From Thalassotalea nanhaiensis (GTDB lineage Bacteria > Pseudomonadota > Gammaproteobacteria > Enterobacterales > Alteromonadaceae), in NCBI RefSeq assembly GCF_031583575.1, contig NZ_CP134146.1, forward strand, positions 62,001 through 126,000: a DNA stretch of 64,000 nucleotides, read 5' to 3'. Position 1 is the stretch's first letter. Each line of letters begins with the position of its first letter. Position numbers and translations under genes: made by a program. The notes beneath the pieces were generated by a model. It was not told the origin of the DNA. It ran no database searches and was given only the letters and a program-made list of their open reading frames with translations. Positions 28,860 to 37,619 of this stretch are shown piece by piece.

Positions 28860-29552
28860 ATGCGTAAAAAGTTACATTTAATTCCGGGCACTATGTGCAA
28901 TGAAAAGTTATGGAGAGAATTAGTCCCGTATTTACACGGCTACGACATCGTTTATCTGGATATCCCGAAAGGTAAAAACTTTACTCAACTGGCAAATTAT
29001 TACAACGAACTCCTTAGCAGTGAAAAAGTTTGTCTTATTGGTTTCTCACTTGGGGGATATATCGCTACTTATTTTTCTAAGATGTACCCAGAGCGAGTTG
29101 AAAAATTATTTGTAATATCCAATAGCCCAACATCGTTACCCTCAACTGAATTGAATCAGCGCGAAGAAATTCTAAAATTTGTTAAAAAACATGGCTATCA
29201 AGGCATGAGCAGAAGCAGGGTGGTTAACTTATTCGATAAAGAAAATCATCAGGAACACCTTATAGATTTGGTCATGAATATGGACAAGGAACTCGGCATT
29301 GACGAATTTATTAGCCAATATCAATTTACTTCCGCTAGAACAGATCTTGCTAAAGCTATAAGGCAGTTTTCATTTCCTGTGCACTTTTACTATAGCGATG
29401 GTGATGGCTTAGTAAATATAAATTGGTTCAATGAACTTAGGTCCTCTAATCCGAAGTTATCATTATTTAATACGTCAGGCTCTGGTCATATGCTGCCATT
29501 GGAAAAACCAGAAGAATTAGCAAAATATTTAACATTGTGGGCCGAATTGTAA
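28860..29552 (+). CDS. Alpha/beta hydrolase
   Basis: 230 aa from ATG 28860. 'LHLIPGTMCNEKLWRELVPY' is the start of the fold with the oxyanion strand; 'VCLIGFSLGGYIATYFSKMY' is the nucleophile elbow (G-F-S-L-G); 'VHFYYSDGDGLVN' gives the Asp and 'GSGHMLPLEKPEEL' the His. The triad is complete. Cytoplasmic esterase-like enzyme; substrate unknown. Followed by the last attC remnant. Confidence 0.9.
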   Translation: MRKKLHLIPGTMCNEKLWRELVPYLHGYDIVYLDIPKGKNFTQLANYYNELLSSEKVCLIGFSLGGYIATYFSKMYPERVEKLFVISNSPTSLPSTELNQREEILKFVKKHGYQGMSRSRVVNLFDKENHQEHLIDLVMNMDKELGIDEFISQYQFTSARTDLAKAIRQFSFPVHFYYSDGDGLVNINWFNELRSSNPKLSLFNTSGSGHMLPLEKPEELAKYLTLWAEL

Positions 29553-29612
29553 CAAGGCATTAACTCTGGATGGTAGCAGTTGACAGGGTCTTGCTTCGCT
29601 AGACATTATATC
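29547..29612 (+). repeat. Last recognisable attC remnant
   Basis: TTGTAACAAGGCATTAACTC, CAGTTGACAGGGTCTTGCTT and ATATCCAATAACATTA keep the order of an attC with decayed arms and no clean R'. It marks the approximate right end of the detectable integron. Confidence 0.6.
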
Positions 29613-29652
29613 CAATAACATTACATTGCTGAGTCGCTTCGTGGAGGAGTGG

Positions 29653-30624
29653 ATGAAATTTAGTATTATAATCACATCAATATTGGTGTTAATTGGCTGC
29701 ACCTCTCAATCAAAAGTTGACGCAAAAATAATTCCGCAATCAACGACGGCAGCTGAAAAATCTACTCTTGCTAAACAAAATTGGATTCATGGCTCACCTG
29801 ACTGTGATGAAAACAAGGATTCAACTGTTGATGTCTATCAGCACGACTTAAATAGCTATATTATTCGCCAAAATAAATGTTTAACTTTTGAAGCGCCATT
29901 CATCTATGTTTTAGTAGGTGAAAATTCCATATTGGTATTAGATACGGGCGCGTTAGAGGACGAAAAATTTTCTATCTACGAGGTCATAAAAAATACTCTC
30001 GGCAAGGAACTTGTCGACAAACGGAAAATTCTTGTTGCTCATTCGCATGGACATTCTGACCACTATCAAGGCGATGACCATTTTAAAGGGCACGCCAATG
30101 TCACATTAATTCAACCTTCTAAGAAGAGTGTTGTAGAGTTTTTTGGCTTTGAGCATTGGCCCAATGATAAACAAACCATAGATTTAGGTAATCGACAAAT
30201 AACCGTCATTCCTACTCCGGGTCACCAAGAACAAGCTATTACGATTTACGATCATCAAACCAAATGGTTAATGACAGGGGACACTTTATATCCTGGCTAT
30301 ATCTACGTTAAAGAATGGGACGTATTTCGAGAGAGCATCGCGAGGTTGGCAACGTTCGCCAACAACAATGAAATCTCTGCCATTGTTGGCACACATATAG
30401 AGTCGAAAAATACGCCTGATTCGTATTATTCTGTTGGAACTACTTATCAGCCTAACGAAGCAAAGCTTGATTTAAGTGTTCAGCAATTACAGCTTTTGAA
30501 CGCAAAATTAAAAGACACAGATGAACCACAAGACATTAAATTTGATAATTTCATTATAAAACCGCTGAATTTATTTCAAAGAATGCTAAGTAATGTCGCA
30601 GGATGGTTTACAAGTAGCGATTGA
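29653..30624 (+). CDS. MBL-fold metallohydrolase lipoprotein
   Basis: 323 aa from ATG 29653, GGAGG upstream. Lipoprotein signal with lipobox 'LVLIGC'. Metallo-beta-lactamase motif 'HSHGHSDHYQGDDHF' (HxHxDH), then 'TPGHQEQAITIYDH' (His), 'MTGDTLYPG' (Asp) and IVGTHIE (His). All binuclear metal ligands seem present. Substrate unknown. Anchored in the cell envelope. Confidence 0.9.
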   Translation: MKFSIIITSILVLIGCTSQSKVDAKIIPQSTTAAEKSTLAKQNWIHGSPDCDENKDSTVDVYQHDLNSYIIRQNKCLTFEAPFIYVLVGENSILVLDTGALEDEKFSIYEVIKNTLGKELVDKRKILVAHSHGHSDHYQGDDHFKGHANVTLIQPSKKSVVEFFGFEHWPNDKQTIDLGNRQITVIPTPGHQEQAITIYDHQTKWLMTGDTLYPGYIYVKEWDVFRESIARLATFANNNEISAIVGTHIESKNTPDSYYSVGTTYQPNEAKLDLSVQQLQLLNAKLKDTDEPQDIKFDNFIIKPLNLFQRMLSNVAGWFTSSD

Positions 30625-30670
30625 TATAGCTAATAATTATTAATGAATGAGCAAGTTTTTTTGGGTATAT

Positions 30671-31129
30671 ATGGATATTAGAACGGGTGAATTAAGGAGC
30701 AAAGATGTTATCGCTCTACTCAAAGAACATCATCAAGATATGTTGTGTCACTCGCCCCCTGAAAGTGTGCACGCTTTAGATTTAGCTGCGCTTGACGCTG
30801 CTGATGTAACTTTCTGGAGTTTATGGATTGATGATAATTTAGCTGGTATAGGCGCATTAAAAGAGCTTAATAAGCAGCATGGCGAAATTAAATCCATGCG
30901 CACATCAACTAATTATTTACGCAAAGGTGTGGCGGGTAAAATGTTGGCACATATTGTTCAACAGGCCCAATTACGCTCATATAAAAAGCTAAGCTTGGAA
31001 ACTGGCTCTATGGATGCCTTTATACCAGCGCGAAAGCTTTACCTGCAGTTTGGTTTTCAATCGTGTTCGCCATTTGGGCAATACAAAGAAGATCCAAACA
31101 GTATGTTTATGACAAAAAACATTGGCTAA
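30671..31129 (+). CDS. GNAT-family acetyltransferase
   Basis: 152 aa from ATG 30671, where related proteins start (MDIRTGELRSKDVIALLKEH); ATG 30647 is an alternative adding eight residues. 'LAALDAADVTFWSLWIDDNL', 'IKSMRTSTNYLRKGVAGKML' (motif A) and 'IPARKLYLQFGFQSCSPFGQ' (motif B) mark the family often annotated as putative acetyltransferase YsnE/PhnO-like. Substrate unknown. Confidence 0.9.
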   Translation: MDIRTGELRSKDVIALLKEHHQDMLCHSPPESVHALDLAALDAADVTFWSLWIDDNLAGIGALKELNKQHGEIKSMRTSTNYLRKGVAGKMLAHIVQQAQLRSYKKLSLETGSMDAFIPARKLYLQFGFQSCSPFGQYKEDPNSMFMTKNIG

Positions 31130-31280
31130 ATGTAGCTGATACACTTATAAAGTTCCCGATAATCTGGCTGGAATCATGCGCAGTTAATCATAGTCGCGAT
31201 TGCCTTAATAATCGGATGAATTCGCAATGTAGCAATTTTCATCATACAGTTAAGGGGTTACTCTACTTCTGGATAATAAA

Positions 31281-31679
31281 ATGATTAAAACGTTTACCAC
31301 GCTATTCACCTTATTACTGTTAATTTCGGGGAATCTTTGCCAAGCTGAAGAGTCGGTTAAGTATAACAAGGTTTTATTTAAGAGCGTCCTTTCTGAAGAA
31401 GATGGCAAAGACATTCAAGTTAGAGAAGCTTATTTCCCACCTGGTTGGAAAGCACCAAGACATTATCACAACAGCAACTTATTTATTTATGTTGTTGAAG
31501 GTGAATTTGAAGTTGAATTAGCGGGCAGTGATAAAGTAACCTATCGTCAAGGAGAGGCGCTGCAAATGAATTCAGGTATTGAAATGGAAGCTAGAAACCC
31601 AAGTGCTACACATTCGCTGAAGTTGGCTGTTTTTCAGGTGGGTAACCCTGATGCAGATTTTGTCGTACCCGTGCAATAA
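31281..31679 (+). CDS. Secreted cupin
   Basis: 132 aa from ATG 31281. Signal peptide MIKTFTTLFTLLLLISGN followed by LCQAEES. Cupin motif 1 'GWKAPRHYHNSNLFIYVVEG' supplies His ligands; motif 2 'QGEALQMNSGIEMEARNPSA' lacks the usual His, so metal binding may be altered. Periplasmic; function unknown. Confidence 0.85.
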   Translation: MIKTFTTLFTLLLLISGNLCQAEESVKYNKVLFKSVLSEEDGKDIQVREAYFPPGWKAPRHYHNSNLFIYVVEGEFEVELAGSDKVTYRQGEALQMNSGIEMEARNPSATHSLKLAVFQVGNPDADFVVPVQ

Positions 31680-31692
31680 ACATAGTAAAGAT

Positions 31693-31905
31693 ATGGCCAA
31701 TATCATACTAAAATCTAACATTACTTGCCCTAAATGTGGATATTCAAAAATAGAAACCATGCCAACGGATGCGTGTCAGTATTTTTATGAATGTGGTCAC
31801 TGCAATACACTACTTAAACCACTTGCTGGTGATTGCTGCGTATTCTGTTCATACGGCAGCGTTAAATGCCCACCAATACAGCAAGGTGATAGCTGCTGCG
31901 AGTAA
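31693..31905 (+). CDS. GDCCVxC-domain protein
   Basis: 70 aa from ATG 31693, 13 bases after the cupin stop. N-terminal CPKCGY and ECGHCN pairs form a zinc-ribbon-like knuckle; the C-terminal 'LAGDCCVFCSYGSVKCPP' is the GDCCVxC signature. In some bacteria this family is a selenoprotein; here all positions are Cys (TGC/TGT codons) and no in-frame TGA occurs. Role unknown, thiol or metal chemistry likely. Confidence 0.88.
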   Translation: MANIILKSNITCPKCGYSKIETMPTDACQYFYECGHCNTLLKPLAGDCCVFCSYGSVKCPPIQQGDSCCE

Positions 31906-31928
31906 GTGGCTAAATTAAAAGGAACATT

Positions 31929-32312
31929 ATGAAAAGCCTAAATATTTCATTGGTTATCGGATTGATACTCTTTTTCGGATTGATGCTAACCAGTCTAGCT
32001 AATGAATTACCAGATCCTCTTGCTGCTGGTTGGCAAGGGGAAAAGGTGTGCGAACTATTAAATGAAGATGATAAGCAGCGTATATTAAGGTGTACGTTTG
32101 AGCCTGGCGTTGGTCATGAAAAACACTTTCATACGGCGCATTTTGGTTATGCGCTATCAGGCGGAACAATGCGCTTAATTTCTGAGTCTGGCACGCGCGA
32201 AGTAACCTTAAAAACCGGCAGCAGCTACACCTCTGATGGCGTTGAATGGCATGAAGTATTAAATATTGGTGATACCACCGTTACCTACTTAATCGTTGAG
32301 CCAAAGGGATAA
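31929..32312 (+). CDS. Secreted or membrane-anchored cupin
   Basis: 127 aa from ATG 31929, AAAGGAA upstream. N-terminal hydrophobic signal (SLVIGLILFFGLMLTSLA). Motif 1 'PGVGHEKHFHTAHFGYALSG' (H-x-x-H-x-H) and motif 2 'SSYTSDGVEWHEVLNIGD' with His give a complete cupin metal site. Its stop abuts the next start, so they are co-transcribed. Confidence 0.85.
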   Translation: MKSLNISLVIGLILFFGLMLTSLANELPDPLAAGWQGEKVCELLNEDDKQRILRCTFEPGVGHEKHFHTAHFGYALSGGTMRLISESGTREVTLKTGSSYTSDGVEWHEVLNIGDTTVTYLIVEPKG

Positions 32313-32756
32313 ATGGTGAATGTCAAAGGTAGCTGCCAATGCGGCGCGATTCAATATCAGGTAGACGGTGAATTACTCGCAACGCTAATGTGTTATTGCA
32401 CTGAGTGTCACAAAGTATCTGCAGGCTATGGAACGATGACTGTGCTAATAAATCAAAGTAACTTTCATCTAACTAAAGGGACTTTGAAAGTTTGGCAACG
32501 TAGCTCTGATAGTGGCAATCTTAATCGTGCCCATTTTTGTGGTGATTGTGGTAACCGTGTTTATCATCAAAACCCTGACAAACCCGATATTATTCGTTTA
32601 AAAACTGGCACTTTGGCAAACTCAGCCAGTTACACACCACAAGCTCATCTATGGCTTAAAAGTGCACCTTCCTGGGTGGTAATTCCCGAGGATACTCTTA
32701 CCTTTGAAACACAACCATCATTAGCTGATTTATTAGCTTTAATAAAAGAGCAATAA
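32313..32756 (+). CDS. GFA family protein
   Basis: 147 aa; ATG 32313 follows the cupin stop without a gap. Zinc-binding Cys of the glutathione-dependent formaldehyde-activating (GFA/CENP-V) fold: 'GSCQCGAIQYQV', 'LMCYCTECHKVSAGYG', 'HFCGDCGNRVY'. Members are often annotated as formaldehyde-related but most have unproven activity. Cytoplasmic. A true formaldehyde pathway (frmAB) lies at 49-51 kb. Confidence 0.92.
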   Translation: MVNVKGSCQCGAIQYQVDGELLATLMCYCTECHKVSAGYGTMTVLINQSNFHLTKGTLKVWQRSSDSGNLNRAHFCGDCGNRVYHQNPDKPDIIRLKTGTLANSASYTPQAHLWLKSAPSWVVIPEDTLTFETQPSLADLLALIKEQ

Positions 32757-32820
32757 AAGTAACTTTGATTTAGATTAATTTTAAGCTTATTAGCCGAAAG
32801 TCTAATAACAAAAAATTAAC

Positions 32821-32857
32821 ATCCATAGTATTATACTACTGGGATAATACTATGGAT
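32821..32857. promoter_or_regulatory. 14-bp inverted repeat at crbR start
   Basis: ATCCATAGTATTAT (32821-32834) and ATAATACTATGGAT (32844-32857) are perfect complements around 9 bases. The right arm runs into the first possible start codon (32856). It could be an operator, or an mRNA hairpin hiding the translation start. Confidence 0.7.
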
Positions 32858-32864
32858 GAAGAAT

Positions 32865-33533
32865 ATGTTTTTACCGGATAAAGTGATTATTGCTGATGAT
32901 CATCCTTTGTTTCGACGAGCATTGTTAGAAACACTAAAGGAAAGATTGGCTACTACTAATTGGCTGCAAGCTGAAACGGTAGAAGAGCTTGATGCATTGT
33001 TAAAGCAAAACACCGACTCAGATCTTTTGTTATTAGATTTAAATATTCCTGGCGCACATGGTTTTAATACCTTGATTCATGTTCGAAATCATTTTCCGCA
33101 AATACCCGTTGTTGTTGTATCAGCTTATGAAGACAGCGATACCATTAATAAAGCGATGAGCTATGGTGCTTCGGGGTTTGTGCCAAAGTCGACAGATGTT
33201 GGTACCATTTTTACTGCGATTAATCAGGTATTATCCGGTCAGTTGTGGACACCAGAATCATTAAATAATGCAACAGAAAATGATAGTAAAGCTGAAATGG
33301 CAGATCGAATTGCCAGTCTTACCCAGCAACAATATAAAATTTTATTAATGTTTGCTGAAGGCTTATTGAATAAACAAATTGCCTACGATCTCAATGTATC
33401 AGAAGCAACCATCAAAGCTCATGCTACGGCTATTTTTAGAAAGCTTAATGTTCGTAATCGCACGCAAGCGGTTATATGTCTTGGACAGCTAGATTTGTCT
33501 GAAGGTGAGTTTACCCAAGAACTTACACAATAA
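32865..33533 (+). CDS. crbR: LuxR-type response regulator CrbR
   Basis: About 222 aa. ATG 32865 (MFLPDKVIIADDHPLFR) is preferred because ATG 32856 lies in the inverted repeat without a ribosome site. Receiver domain: acidic pocket ADDH, phospho-Asp in 'LLLDLNIPG', switch 'VVVSAYED', Lys in 'GFVPKST'. C-terminal LuxR helix-turn-helix ('LTQQQYKILLMFAEGLLNKQ', then IAYDLNVSEATIKAHATAIF). It sits next to the crbS-type sensor, as in Vibrio, where CrbS/CrbR turns on acs for acetate use. Expected to bind the TTAGAC dyads. Confidence 0.9.
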   Translation: MFLPDKVIIADDHPLFRRALLETLKERLATTNWLQAETVEELDALLKQNTDSDLLLLDLNIPGAHGFNTLIHVRNHFPQIPVVVVSAYEDSDTINKAMSYGASGFVPKSTDVGTIFTAINQVLSGQLWTPESLNNATENDSKAEMADRIASLTQQQYKILLMFAEGLLNKQIAYDLNVSEATIKAHATAIFRKLNVRNRTQAVICLGQLDLSEGEFTQELTQ

Positions 33534-33572
33534 TACCAACACCATTAGTGTTTGTTTAAAGGTCAACAGACA

Positions 33573-36500
33573 CTATTTTTTTGGCATATAATTAGCTTTT
33601 AATATGTTGGCCAACATAGAACTCATCATGGCTCTAAGAGCCGCCGGCTTCACCATTTTACGCATATAACCTACGTTGGCCTTTGACGTTTTATTTTCAA
33701 TGTCAGGGTCTGTGGTTGCTGTAATTAATATAGCGGGTATCTGACGTTGCCCCAATCCACGTAGCTCTTTGATCAAATCAATACCGTTTTCATTATTGTC
33801 CAGCTGATAGTCGACAAGCAGGATTTCAATTTCATCACCGTGGCGGTTAAACACTTCTTTTGCTTCTGCGGTACCACTTGCACCATATACCTTACATTGC
33901 CAAGCGGTTAATAGTGCCAACATACCCTCAAGTACTTGCGGATCGTTGTCTATACACAATACCGACACCCCTTGTAAGCCAACTTGTTGAGTTGGCGCTT
34001 GTTGTGTTTGTGATACAGGCTCAGCTTTAGGTACACAAATAGAGAAATTACAGCCACAATTTGGTTCGGATTCTAAATGCAGAGTATGACCAAGAATTTG
34101 TGATAATGAACGAGTTATGTTTAAGCCTAATCCTAAGCCATTACTGGCATGATTTTTACCATTGTCTAGCTGGGTAAACTGTTCAAATACTAATTGTTGT
34201 TTGTCAGCGGCAATTCCAGGGCCATTATCAATAACCTGAATGAGAAGTTGTTCATTTTCTAATTTTACTGCCAATGCAACTTTTCCTGGGCTTGCATATC
34301 TAAATGCATTGGTAAGTAAATTTTGCAATATTCTGCGCAATAAATGCTTGTCAGACTTTATCCAGTGCTCACTATCATCTACTTTCAGTTCAATTTGATA
34401 CTCATCGGCAGAAGCAGAAAACTCTTGCTCAATTTGTTTAAGTAAATCAGCTAAGCAAAACACCTCGATATCAGGACTGATATTGCCGCTTTCAATGCGA
34501 GCAACTTCCGCCAAATTTATTAGTAAATCGTTAGCGACCTTTAATGAATGGTCAATATTTTGTACTTGACGCTTTTGACTGTCATTAAGTTTATTTTGAT
34601 CTGCTAATGCTGATGTGAACAACCGTGCTGCTTCTAACGGTTGCATTAAATCATGGCTGATAGCCTTTAAATATTGGCTCTTTTTAAGGTGTGCTTGTTC
34701 AGACTTTTCTCTGGCAACGGCTAATTGTTTATTCACTAATTCAAGTTTTTGGGTGCGTTCGGTAACGATTGATTCCAAATCTAGGTTTTCTGCTTTTAGC
34801 ACCATTTCTGTTTCACGAAAGGCGGTAATGTTTTTAAAGATCATAACAAAACCACCGTCGGGCAAAGGGTTACCCTCAATACGAATTATTTGCCCTGTTT
34901 CTAGCTGCCGCTCGGATGTATGTGGGCTACCGCTGCGTAAATAATGCAGTCGTCTACTGACTTGCTGTTCAACTTCTCCTTGACCACATAAGCCTTGTTC
35001 CGCGTTATAGCGAATTAGAGTTTCTATCTGACAGCCGACAAAAACCATATTTTTAGGATAGTTAAAGAGTTCAAGATAACGAGTATTCCAGGCAACTAAA
35101 TTAAGTTGGCTGTCGATAATTGAAAAGCCCTCGCTGGCATTTTCAATTGCACTTTGTAATAAACTCTGATTATCCTGTTGCTTTTGTGTCGAGGTTTCTT
35201 CAACTAACTGTGCTAACTCATTTAAGTTAATGTTTCTGCCCTGCATGGCAGAATTAATCACAAGTCTTGCTGATGCGGAGCCCATCACTGTACCTAAAGT
35301 ATTTTCACAGTGGTTTATTAAAGATTGATGCAGTTGTTTTTCATCAAGTTGCATGTCGGCATGTTTTTGTTCAAAGCTGGCGAAGCTGGCACTGGCTTTT
35401 TCGTCACCGATAAAGCGCGATATTAATAGCTGCAATTCAGAGCCGGTGATTTGTTTTTTCTTAAGGGTCGGCAACTCAACATCTTCAATATCTTCGTTAA
35501 AAAATGCCGCTTGCACACGTTCATGTACACTTTGTCTGCTTAACAGAGAAATCGACCACATAACAAAAATATTAGCGGTAAAGCTGATCAAGGTTGCAGT
35601 GGTATTATTTGATAATTCTCCAAGAAATATCGACTGCTCATAAAAACCTAAATTAGGCAGTAGGTTTAATAAAAACCACAATGAAAAGCCAGTAGCAATA
35701 CCGCTATACACTCCGGTTAAACTGGCATGGCGCCAATAAAATGCAGCAACCAAAGCTGGTGTAAGTTGGGCAATACAACCAAAAGCAATCGCGCCTAATG
35801 AAGCTAAGGTATCGTCAGAGGCCAACAAAAATGCGCCATAACCCATTAAAATTATGATCAGTACCAAGAACTTTCTAATATTTAATAGCTTTAAACGAAA
35901 ACGTTCATAATCATTACCCTGCTGATTGTTGCTACGAAACAGTAAAGGAAACACAATTTCATTACTAAGCATTGTGCTTAAGGCGATAGAGGAAATAATG
36001 ATCATAGAACTTGCTGCAGAAATGGCCCCTAAAAAGGTAAGTGAAGCAAGCCATACTTGTTGATTTTTAACCGGTAGCATTAATACATATGCATCGGCGG
36101 CAATACTGCCATTAAAGAGCAAGTGCCCGGCTAACCCGAGCGGGATAGCTAAAATGGCAAAAATTAGTAGATAAAAAGGGAATATTTTACGGGCAAAGCG
36201 GGTATCTTTTTTATCCTTGAGCTCAACAACCATTACCTGAAATTGTCGAGGTAAAGACAAAAATGCCGCCATAACAATTACTAACATGCCCAACATTGAA
36301 GATATGTTCGGCCAGTTAAATTGTTGATTTATATCTACATCCGCTTGTTGCCAAAGATCTGATGGTGAGTCAAATAGAAAAAAACAAACGAAAACGGCAA
36401 TAGCCACAAAAGCAATTATCTTGATTAGTGACTCAAAGGCGATAGCTAACATTACCCCAGGGTGGCGCTCGGTTACATCAATATTACGGATACCGAAGAA

Positions 36501-37007
36501 AATGGTGAAACCAGCCATGGTAATAGAGGTGATTAAACCGAGTTGCCAGTTATTAACCTCTTGTTTAATTTGTAATAATTCAAATGAATAAACAATGGCT
36601 TTAAGTTGCAACGCCATATAAGGCAAGGTACCAATTAAGGCGACCACGGTCACTAATATCGCTAAATTGTGAGATTTACCAAAACGAGAAGAAAGTAAAT
36701 CGGCTATTGAGGTTAAGTTTAATTTTAAACTCACTCTGATAATACGTTTGATAAACGGCCAGGCAAACATGAACAATAATATTGGCCCAAGATAAATTGG
36801 TATATGAGAAAAAATATTTGTAGCAGTTTGCCCTGTGGTACCGAGGAAGCTCCATGAAGTACAATAAACACCTAACGTTAAGGCATAAATAATGGCTTGG
36901 CTCTTGCCAAATATTTTATGACGATATTTGTCGCCTAAGTAAGCAATGACAAATAACAAGCCGATATAGGCTAATGCGATAATGACTAATTGCCAATTGT
37001 GAAACAT
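33573..37007 (-). CDS. crbS: CrbS-type symporter-histidine kinase hybrid
   Basis: 1144 aa. Residues about 1-490 form a sodium:solute symporter-like domain of about 13 spans ('LGVYCTSWSFLGTTGQTATN', 'HPGVMLAIAFESLIKIIAF'). A linker/STAC-like region and a PAS domain ('AIENASEGFSIIDSQLNLVA', about 615-730) follow, then HisKA with 'AISHDLMQPLEAARLF', HATPase ('LLTNAFRYAS', DNGPGIA, GLGLGLNI) and a C-terminal receiver ('VLCIDNDPQVLEG', phospho-Asp in LLVDYQLDN). This is the CrbS architecture, which senses acetate-related status. Transcribed convergently with crbR. Confidence 0.92.
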   Translation of the reverse strand: MFHNWQLVIIALAYIGLLFVIAYLGDKYRHKIFGKSQAIIYALTLGVYCTSWSFLGTTGQTATNIFSHIPIYLGPILLFMFAWPFIKRIIRVSLKLNLTSIADLLSSRFGKSHNLAILVTVVALIGTLPYMALQLKAIVYSFELLQIKQEVNNWQLGLITSITMAGFTIFFGIRNIDVTERHPGVMLAIAFESLIKIIAFVAIAVFVCFFLFDSPSDLWQQADVDINQQFNWPNISSMLGMLVIVMAAFLSLPRQFQVMVVELKDKKDTRFARKIFPFYLLIFAILAIPLGLAGHLLFNGSIAADAYVLMLPVKNQQVWLASLTFLGAISAASSMIIISSIALSTMLSNEIVFPLLFRSNNQQGNDYERFRLKLLNIRKFLVLIIILMGYGAFLLASDDTLASLGAIAFGCIAQLTPALVAAFYWRHASLTGVYSGIATGFSLWFLLNLLPNLGFYEQSIFLGELSNNTTATLISFTANIFVMWSISLLSRQSVHERVQAAFFNEDIEDVELPTLKKKQITGSELQLLISRFIGDEKASASFASFEQKHADMQLDEKQLHQSLINHCENTLGTVMGSASARLVINSAMQGRNINLNELAQLVEETSTQKQQDNQSLLQSAIENASEGFSIIDSQLNLVAWNTRYLELFNYPKNMVFVGCQIETLIRYNAEQGLCGQGEVEQQVSRRLHYLRSGSPHTSERQLETGQIIRIEGNPLPDGGFVMIFKNITAFRETEMVLKAENLDLESIVTERTQKLELVNKQLAVAREKSEQAHLKKSQYLKAISHDLMQPLEAARLFTSALADQNKLNDSQKRQVQNIDHSLKVANDLLINLAEVARIESGNISPDIEVFCLADLLKQIEQEFSASADEYQIELKVDDSEHWIKSDKHLLRRILQNLLTNAFRYASPGKVALAVKLENEQLLIQVIDNGPGIAADKQQLVFEQFTQLDNGKNHASNGLGLGLNITRSLSQILGHTLHLESEPNCGCNFSICVPKAEPVSQTQQAPTQQVGLQGVSVLCIDNDPQVLEGMLALLTAWQCKVYGASGTAEAKEVFNRHGDEIEILLVDYQLDNNENGIDLIKELRGLGQRQIPAILITATTDPDIENKTSKANVGYMRKMVKPAALRAMMSSMLANILKANYMPKK

Positions 37008-37039
37008 ACTACCTCTAGTGTTTTATTGTTAACTTTGTA

Positions 37040-37486
37040 CTAGCTTTGGTTGGCTGTTTGAGTGTAAAACTCGCTAATATATTTACCGCCTTTTATGGTC
37101 GCTATAATACGCAGTTTATAAGTATCACCTTTTGCGCTAATTTTTTCTCTTAATGGCGTTTGTCTAAACCAGTAGTAAGGAGTATCGCTCATTTGCAGTT
37201 GATATGGTGTTGCTTCATTGTTGCTATCAACTAAAAATAGCGTTGCTGTATCTAATGGAAAGGTAGAGTTAATTGTGGTTTTACCATTATCATCAAAGAT
37301 GTTTAATTTAAAATCGTTGGCTAATAAAACACATTTTCCACCTAATACATCACAAGAGCTTTCAGGTGCCATCTCAAAAATTCTGGTTTCATTAGCCTTG
37401 TCTTCAATCCAAAAATCTGACGCGATGTAACCGCCTATGGCCAAAATAGGCGCTACCATAAAGGCTAATTTTGTATGCTTATTCAT
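37040..37486 (-). CDS. Exported hypothetical protein
   Basis: 148 aa on the - strand, just upstream of crbS (33 bases between stop and crbS start), so likely in its operon. One N-terminal span (KLAFMVAPILAIGGYIASDF) as signal or anchor. The rest is beta-rich ('SSCDVLGGKCVLLANDFKLN') with two Cys that may pair. Perhaps a periplasmic partner of the sensor; that is inference. Confidence 0.78.
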   Translation of the reverse strand: MNKHTKLAFMVAPILAIGGYIASDFWIEDKANETRIFEMAPESSCDVLGGKCVLLANDFKLNIFDDNGKTTINSTFPLDTATLFLVDSNNEATPYQLQMSDTPYYWFRQTPLREKISAKGDTYKLRIIATIKGGKYISEFYTQTANQS

Positions 37487-37570
37487 TTACTTACTTTCCT
37501 TTTATATAGTTTTAACACCTTATTAACAGGGTGAAAAGGATTAATAATATCGTTGTTAATTCAGATAAAT

Positions 37571-37598
37571 AAAAACAAGAAAGACTCCCGTAGGAGCC
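37571..37598 (-). terminator. Terminator after the symporter operon
   Basis: On the - strand GGCTCC-TACG-GGAGTC forms a 6-bp stem (one G-T pair) followed by TTTCTTGTTTTT, a short distance after the symporter stop. Confidence 0.7.
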
Positions 37599-37619
37599 TT
37601 TCACTATTTAAGGTGAGAG

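Noticed and set aside
1-29612. Insertion sequences or transposons as the cause of the accessory region
   Set aside because: No transposase, terminal inverted repeats or target duplications were seen; integron cassettes explain the layout.
31693-31905. Selenoprotein in the GDCCVxC gene
   Set aside because: All key positions are Cys codons and there is no in-frame TGA.
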